Shown piece after piece: positions 57,324-64,000 of a DNA stretch of 64,000 nt (position 1 is the stretch's first letter; the number at the start of each line of letters is the position of its first letter). Location of the stretch: assembly GCF_963675165.1 (NCBI RefSeq), contig NC_087378.1:522562-586561 (forward strand). The letters run 5' to 3'. The notes under the pieces were generated by a model, which did not search any database, was not told where the DNA came from, and saw only the letters and a list, made by a program, of their open reading frames with translations. Source of the stretch: Halichondria panicea (lineage: Eukaryota > Porifera > Demospongiae > Suberitida > Halichondriidae). The position numbers and the translations under genes were made by a program.

Positions 57324-57638
57324 AGCTGCTCTGTTCTGATCTGGTGTACAAACCACCGGCACCAGTACCTTGAGCTAGCTATATTATATAAAGTGTGTAG
57401 ACATGCAAAGCTTTTCAATTTTACACATTTCGCTATTTATCAGCTGGATTTGTGGTCTTAGTAGAGATAGTAAACAAATGACGTCCGTTTCAAGTGCAAC
57501 CACCCACACACTTCCCGTTTCTTCTCTTTTATTACGTTATTGACATGTGGGCAAACTTCAAAGAAATTTTTAGTTTGCAGCTTTGTAGCTTGGTTTATAA
57601 TTTATTGTGAACCTGAAGCTCAAACATCACATCTTATC
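57324..57638. promoter_or_regulatory. Divergent Elongin A / SLCO promoter
   Basis: 315 bp between opposite start codons. A TATATTATATAAAG run at about 57381-57394 is TATA-like. No other motif is claimed. Confidence 0.35.
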
Positions 57639-60600
57639 ATGTCAGAGACAGAGAAAGTACAATCTCCATTTGGCGACAGCATTGACTCTGGGACCCATGA
57701 CTCATACAGCATGGAGAAAGCTCCCAATGAAATGGTTGATGCAGAAGTGCTAGTCATACAGACCACCTCCTCTGGCCTAGTGAAGAAGGAGAGGCACCTC
57801 AGCAGCAGCAGCTCTTCAAAACGACCCAGTTTGAGCAAGGAAGACTATTATTGTGGAGTGGGGAGATGCAGACCCAAATGGATGCAGATGTTCATGGATG
57901 CGAGGTTCTTCACCTTCCTGCTGTGCCTCAACTGCTTCATAGAGGGAGCTCTCGTGTCTGGTGAGCATCTGCAACAAATAAACAAGCATAATTTAATGTA
58001 ATGATTTGGTGTTGTCGATTTTTAGTTAGCAGAATGTTTGTGGTAATGTTGAAGTGTGTAATTAGTATATCCTATTGTTTCTTTACTTGTGGTCTAGAAA
58101 ACATGCATCACTAATTAATTATTTTTCGACTGCAGTAAAAAAGAAGCACAAACCATACAGGGAATGTAGAATTGCCTTGGCCTGTGATACCCTTGCTAAT
58201 GGCATGCACATGTACGTATGTTGCATGTAAGATGAATGTTTGGCATACAACCATGCGCTTCCGTGAGACTGGGGGAGCAGTGAATAGTTGTGAGCTCAAA
58301 CAATGTACTAGACCTTTGTCTAGCAAATGCATTCCTTGCAATTACCCTTCTTAGACTATTGCAAATGATACCCATTGAATATTGTTTGGTTGCTGAGAAC
58401 TGTAGGTGAGAAGTGTGTTGCTATAGGTGACAGATAGCCTCGGGCTCTTATCAGTGGTACACAATGGTATGGTGTTGATTGGAGGTTCCTGTGTGGTGTG
58501 TGTAGATCTTTGTCCTTGCCAATCTGTCCTTATCACCACCACCATGGTCATGTGTTTGTGCTCCTTAGCATATCTTATCAGTTGTGTAGCAGCTGCACTG
58601 GGCACATAATAAGGATAAAGATATCTGCACACCCTGGATATCGTAAATGAGCTCCAGGAACATTTGTGCAACTTCACATAATATTCAGATGATTTTCAAC
58701 TCCATGGAAACATCGAATAATTTTCCTTTGCATGCATAAGATTAGGTAATCAACATCTGTACTTTAGTGAGCTCTGTTTTGCCAACATAACAAATCAATC
58801 ATCAATATTTGTTTTAAATCAGCCAGTATGACTTAAGTGTTAAATGTCAATTTGCAGTTGCTCAGGGTTCTCGATTTCCTGTCACTAGGTCTATGATAGT
58901 AGTATAGTTTCATATCATGTATGCTTTCATGATAGAAGGCATGCTGTGAGCAGTGCATGCAGTATCCAATAGTAATCGATCATGTGAGGAAATTATGTCA
59001 ATTATTGCAGAAGGCTATTTTAATTTCACTATTACTATAATGGTACAATGTGTGATCGAAATCATTTACTGTCATTGTATTCTCACTATCTCACTCTAGG
59101 ATTCACCTCGGTGGTTTTGTCCTCCATTGAGAGGCGCTATGGATTCTCGAGTACAGCTGCCGGAGCTATTGCTGCTACCTTTGATGCTTCTGTTCTTGTC
59201 TCTGTCCTATTCATCAGCTACTTTGGAGGCAGAGGCCACAAGCCCAGGTGGCTGGGTGTGAGTCTCATCATACAAGGAGTAGGTAAGAGGCCTGGGCGGT
59301 TGTTATCTGCATGGTGGCTATTCTAAAAATACCGCTGCAAATACTTTGTTGCCAACTTGCAATAATGGTACTTGTTGCTATGTTACACTACACTGTGCAC
59401 AGTTAGGGGTGGACTAATTTGGCAAGTAAGTAAGTCCAGTTGTGATGTGAGATGGTATGTAAACTGACACAAACATGTGATAATTATTGTGTGTGAGATC
59501 ACTGAAGCCGCCACCTCCTACTAATCTCATTAGTCTCAGTGTCTGGCACTTGAAATTAATAATTTCCTGTTTACCTGTTTCCCTATCCCTATTGTTTCCC
59601 TATTGTTTCCCTGCAGGTGCCTTTGTGTTTGCATTACCTCAGTTTGTATTTGGCGAGTACACGGCTGGTGCTGCATTGACGGAACAGTTTGAATCATGTG
59701 CAGCTGACAATGCTGATCTCTCCTCAGATTGCGAGGGGGGCAATAACTTTGCTCTGGCTTTTTTCATAATCGGAAACATTCTAATTGGAATAGGGGCAGC
59801 CCCCTTGTTTACAATCGGTACCTCTTATCTGGATGACATAGTGTCACCGAAACACGTTTCTGTTCATATTGGAATATTCTACATGGTGACTGTGATTGGG
59901 CCTGCTCTCGGCTATGGACTAGGTGGAGCCTTCCTGTCCGTGTTTGTTGATCCGTGGGTAGAGACCAGGCTTGAACCCTCTGACCCCGGCTGGGTGGGTG
60001 CTTGGTGGCTAGCGTTTATTTTCTCTGGAATAATGTCATGGCTTATTTCTATTCCGTTCTTTATGTTTCCACGCTTACTGCCTGACAGTCACCTGGTAAA
60101 GCAAGAACGACAACAAGAAATGGCCCAAAAGTACCAAGGGAAATTTGGAGAAGCAGAAGAATTTACTGGCAAACTGAAATCGTTTCCTTACCACCTCAAG
60201 CAAGTGATCACCACTCCTAGTTGGATCTTCATTACGATTGCCATTAGCAGTTCGTTGATTGTTGTCGCGGGAATGGTGTCTTTTGCCCCCAAGTATCTCG
60301 AGTCTCAGTTTGGCCTCACTGCCTTTACAGCCAGCATCGTCGCTGGAGCAGTAGGTAAGTGTGTGTGTGTGGGTGTGGGGGCGTAGGTAGTGAGTGTGGG
60401 GGGGCGTAGTTAGGCGTAGGTAGTGAGTGTGGGGGGGGCGTAGGTAAGTGTGTGTGTGTGTGGGTGTGGGGGCGTATGTAGTGAGTGTGGGGGGGGCCGT
60501 AGTTAGGCGTAGGTAGTGTGTAGACTTTGTATAAAAACAAACAAACATTAATTCTATCAACAGGTTCTATCCAGTGGGAGGGGGGGACAGCCCAAACACC

Positions 60601-62923
60601 CCCTCTCTCCACTAGTCTGCAAATTCTTAATTTAAGGGTCTACCATGGCTGCATTCTGAGAAGCTAAAAGCAATTTTTTCCCCTTATATTGAATCCTAGA
60701 GATAGAATCCTGATCAAGCTACTCTTTACCACACTTATTTGATGCAGCCATACCAGCTGGTGGAGCGGGAGTCATCACAGGTGCACTGATTGTCTATTTC
60801 AGTAAGGCCACAGGGCGTAAAGTGGGTCTCATCACGTGGATCATCACCTTGATCACCATACCGTCCACACTTGTGTTCCTAGTGCATTGTCCCACTGTGC
60901 AGCTGGCAGGAGTCACTGCCCCTTATTCTGACGGGTAAGTGAGGGAGCCTCTCTTTGTCTGTAATGCAGTCTCAGTGGTGTCTTACTAGTATAAAATAAT
61001 AGGACTCGTTATTTGAAAATATTTTCCTCAGTGTAAGGGCTTTAATTTATTAATTATTGTTGCTTTACAAGATAGTACTCAAGAAGTTACTGTGTATGTA
61101 CAAAAGTTCTAGGAAGTGGTTTAAGTGCTTATATAGTCATTGTTTTGGTCCCTTATCTGTGTACAGACTGCGGTAGTTATCTGTGTACAGACTGCGGTAG
61201 ATCCTATCATGATAATTAAACCACCATTGTTGTTTTGTGTGCAGGCTGATTGGAGGCGGTGATACTCGCTTCCTCAACGCTACTTGTGTATCGAATTGCA
61301 ATTGTTCCTCCACCATCTTTGAGCCAGTCTGTGGAGCTGATGGTCTCACCTACTTCTCACCATGCAGAGCTTCTTGTCAGAAGAGTGTTACCACTATAAA
61401 CGGGGTAAGTAAACATTGGAATCAGAACTGACTTGGCTATTGTATTACAGCCCCAGTTTAATGAACTATCTTTGATTCAGGGCCTTTCAGTTGCCATAAC
61501 TTGAATTCCGTGGATCCAATTTCAACGATTTTATGATTTTCTGAAAGCTTAGTAGAGGCCTTTCAAATGGTGTCATCAAAGTTGAGATAAAGGTATTTGC
61601 CAATTTGGCCATACCATGGATAATATAAATATAGCCCATGGTCCAAGACTGAAAGATGACAAATTATGGCCTCGACAAAATTTTTGATTTAAATACATCA
61701 TTTGAAAGATCTCTTTCTAAGATTTCAGAAAATCAGAAAATTTTTGACATTGGATCAACAATACTAAAGTTATGGCTGTTGAAAGATGTTCAACTACGTG
61801 TACGTGTACATGTATACACACACACCCTGGCTAGAACATTGTTATTATGTATTGCTTATAATTATAACTGAAACTGAAACATAGTTGTCCTAATTTGTAC
61901 AGGTACAAACCAATGTGTTTGAGAACTGCTCGTGTGTATCTGGCAATCTAGCGTCTCAGCTGTTCAACACGACACCACACATGGCCTCCAGTCTCAATCA
62001 ACTGACCTTTGACCTGTTATCAAACAGCACAGCGGTGGAGGGCAGGTGTGATCAAGGCTGCAACCTGATTGGTCCGTTTCTGGTCGTCATTGCCGTGGCT
62101 CTCTTCCTGATATTCATGCTCCAAGTTCCCTATGTCATCATCACTGTGAGGTATGACCATAGGCTTGTGTTTTTGTTAGCTCTAACTTTGAGTACCTTAT
62201 TAGTTGAGCTGCATAGATTGTCCAATCTCAACGAGATAATAATTAATTCTTTAGAGGTCATATGGAGCTTTTTGCATGATCTATGCTATTGAAACACGTA
62301 TTATACGTTACTGCAATGCACTCCTACGCAGGTGTGTAGCTGATGAACAACGTACGCTGGCTCTCGGTCTTCAGTCCCTCGTTTTTCGAGCATTTGGTTC
62401 CATCCCCGGTCCCATTGTGTTTGGTGCCATCTTCGACTCTGCCTGCATCTTTTGGCAATACGATTGTAGTCGCCAGGGCAGCTGCTGGGTGTATGACAAC
62501 TCCTCTCTGAGTGAGCGGGCTGTCCTACTAGCAGTCATGGGTGTCACGTTGAACTTCATATTCTCATTCCTAAGTTGGATTGTCTACCCTAAACAAACAC
62601 AAAGTGAAAAAGAAGCAACAGATATTGCACTGGCGAGCATTCACGAAACCACACCCCAAGACAATTCTAATCAGGTAGAATCAGGAGGTGACTCGGAATC
62701 ACTCGAATCGAGCGACTCGTATATTATACAAGGACCACAAAGTCCCCCCAAGAGACGCACTTCGAACCGCTTTGAGAGTCACTGCAGTGAGGATATTTTG
62801 CTGGACCACGATCACACGGAGATTGATGAGGGAGTGGTTTTCCCTGACCTACACAATATGAGAGCTCGGAGTGTCGAGACAGAGGTCTCTAGTCCGACGA
62901 TGATTGTGCAACCACCAATCTAA
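57639..62923 (+). CDS. SLCO: Solute carrier organic anion transporter (OATP)
   Basis: Plasma-membrane carrier for amphipathic organic anions. Seven exons: 57639-57960, 59100-59282, 59617-60354, 60748-60934, 61245-61404, 61903-62150 and 62332-62923; all phases agree. A long cytosolic N-terminus (Ser-rich) precedes TM1 (FFTFLLCLNCFIEGALVSG). The family signature appears as WVGAWWLAF at the end of the third extracellular loop, and GGAGVITGALIVYF marks a later span. Exons 5-6 encode the Kazal-like Cys-rich loop (CNCSSTIFEPVCGADGLTYFSPCRASC). The last exon gives the final spans (RTLALGLQSLVFRAFGSIPGP) and a 115-residue acidic/Ser-rich tail. The start is chosen for the in-frame ATG in good context; a longer upstream frame has no better Met. 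About 12 membrane spans, as expected. Confidence 0.93.
57961..59099 (+). other. Long first intron of the OATP gene
   Basis: 1,139 bp between exons 1 and 2. I looked for further exons or elements and found none I can support; short open frames here have no recognisable content. Confidence 0.5.
60359..60515 (+). repeat. GT-rich simple and minisatellite tract after a donor
   Basis: The donor GTAAGTGTGTGTGTGTG runs straight into a GT/G-rich array with repeated GGGGGCGTAG(G/T)TAG units. It follows exon 3 of the OATP gene. Confidence 0.8.
61485..61780. mobile_element. Fold-back element, copy 2
   Basis: About 296 bp, clearly related to 30503-30790 (shared CATAACTTGAATTCCGTGGA and TCAAATGGTGTCATCAAAG). 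It has inverted arms ending CCATAACTT and AAGTTATGG. It lies in intron 5 of the OATP gene in the same direction relative to the gene as copy 1. Confidence 0.75.
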
Positions 62924-63385
62924 TCTAACTAACTAACTAACTAACTAACATAATTAATTATCAATGCATAAAACTATATTATAGTTATAATTAACTGTCT
63001 TGCACCTGTTCTATATATATAGCTCCCAGTATTTTCCTGTGCTCACTTTTGTTTTGTTTTTACAATGCAGTTTGACATAATTACAGTCATGTATCAATCT
63101 TTTTAATTTTTATTGTACGTGGCAATATTATTTATTAAGCATCGTGAAAGCACGTTACAAGACTCAAGTGTTAGGAGTATAATTATGATATAGATTATGC
63201 TTATAACTACAATAACAATTTCTTGCTTTCAGTTTCAATAAGATGATAGAGCTTCATTAGTTTGCAATAGCATCGTGAAAGCATGTTACAAGACTCAAGT
63301 GTTAGGAAAATAAATCTACAGGTATTAGGTGTGTATATAATGATCGTAATGAGTGAGTAAAAAGATAGATGGTGCTAGTATGTAA
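62924..63385. other. Convergent gap with CTAA repeat and a short tandem duplication
   Basis: It starts with a (CTAA)n run (62924-62948). Two blocks repeat: CATCGTGAAAGCACGTTACA at about 63140 and again near 63271, and TTTCAATAAGATGATAGAGC at about 63233, which copies the end of the next gene (63411 onward). So a segment covering the last coding codons was duplicated downstream of the stop. Confidence 0.6.
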
Positions 63386-64000
63386 CTACATTAATGATTT
63401 CTTGCTCTCTGTTTCAATAAGATGATAGAGCTTCACTAGTTTGTCATCTTTCACATTGTTCTGTACTGCAACGTGATGATAAAACTCCCAAGAATGCATG
63501 CACACCTCCACTAAATCTGCAATCCCGTCCCGATACACAATCTGCACAGTCGACACTGCACTCACAAAACCAATGATGAACATGTTAGGCTCTTCGATGC
63601 TCTCTTTTCTCCCCTGAGCAGTTTGTATTGAAGCTATGCTGTACATTAGTAAACAGAGTACAGTCCCAAGGACACTGTGTGGCCCCTCAAGAGCGCCATT
63701 GTCAAGAAGCACTTTTAGAGGATTGTTCTCGTTCCTGACATCGCACAGAGTGTCCAGCCATTGATACACTTTCTGATCGAGATTCATGCGGTTCTTGCTC
63801 GTCTCAAAATGACAATTCAAAAATTCCAACCCACTGAAAGAATCGATCTCATCTTTTCCTTCACCAAGACTGCTATCAACTATTGTTTCGATTCTCTGAA
63901 TGGATTTTAGTTTTGGCTCAGTGGTTCTTGGCTTGAGTTCACGTCTTTGCTTGTTATAGGTGACAATCAGGGAAGAAAAGGCACCTGTGCAATTCGATAC
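63386..64000 (-). CDS. Unidentified protein, C-terminal exon, 5' part beyond the right edge
   Basis: The minus-strand frame is open from the window edge to a TAG at 63386-63388, about 200 residues with no start required inside the window. It reads IVTYNKQRRELKPR, then FLNCHFETSKNRMNLDQKVYQW, a leucine-rich stretch (GPHSVLGTVLCLLMYSIASI) and helical-looking VCMHSWEFYHHVAVQNN near the end. No signal peptide, Cys pattern or catalytic motif is visible. Composition suggests a helical cytosolic protein. I do not recognise the family. The gene ends tail-to-tail with the OATP gene. Confidence 0.55.
   Translation of the reverse strand, partial: VSNCTGAFSSLIVTYNKQRRELKPRTTEPKLKSIQRIETIVDSSLGEGKDEIDSFSGLEFLNCHFETSKNRMNLDQKVYQWLDTLCDVRNENNPLKVLLDNGALEGPHSVLGTVLCLLMYSIASIQTAQGRKESIEEPNMFIIGFVSAVSTVQIVYRDGIADLVEVCMHSWEFYHHVAVQNNVKDDKLVKLYHLIETESKKSLM

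Noticed and set aside
58111-58677. Extra exons in the first OATP intron
   Set aside because: Short frames without family similarity; exon 1 and exon 2 join directly in phase.

Overview
The window looks like nuclear DNA of an early-branching animal, most likely a sponge. This is an inference from gene content and style. Animal genes are present (SEPSECS, lipin, TMCC, ABHD13, a gamma-type syntrophin, Elongin A, an OATP/SLCO carrier with a Kazal-like loop). Introns are many and short, intergenic gaps are a few hundred bases, the non-coding DNA is AT-rich and full of short inverted-repeat elements, and there is a local cluster of very large beta-helix plus multi-membrane-span proteins. No rRNA, functional tRNA, CRISPR array, operon or LTR/viral element was recognised.

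Layout, left to right: SEPSECS (-, runs off the left edge); a small basic protein (+); an intronless 1,279-residue beta-helix/multi-TM protein (-); an intronless cytochrome P450 (+); a broken chimeric beta-helix/TM gene (-); a second P450 interrupted by a MITE (+); a 21-exon beta-helix/TM gene (-); a 22-exon beta-helix/TM gene (+); lipin (-); TMCC (+); ABHD13 (-); syntrophin (+); two tandem R-SNARE-like genes (-, -); a GNAT acetyltransferase end (+) beside a 5'-truncated LINE (-); Elongin A (-); OATP (+); and an unidentified gene that runs off the right edge (-). Apart from the two SNARE-like paralogs, strand alternates at every gene, so nearly every start faces a start and nearly every end faces an end.

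The 8.1-17.1 kb stretch is a tandem duplication whose breakpoint can be read to within about 2 bp. The unit runs from the 5' end of one beta-helix gene, through a P450, to the 3' half of another beta-helix gene. The junction makes a same-strand fusion of a signal peptide to membrane-domain exons that keeps a splice donor but is out of frame. One P450 copy is intact. The other has a 337-bp Harbinger-like MITE plus a 4-bp insertion.

The strongest genome-style signal is that CA/GT microsatellites sit at splice sites in a fixed sense: sense-strand (CA)n runs straight into 3' splice sites and sense-strand (GT)n follows 5' splice sites, in at least eight genes. The least-described proteins are the beta-helix/multi-TM family and a tandem pair with an R-SNARE-like half-motif at the C-terminus and a membrane anchor at the N-terminus. 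Exon boundaries were read by eye from GT/AG signals, reading frame and recalled family sequence; no alignment or search was run.
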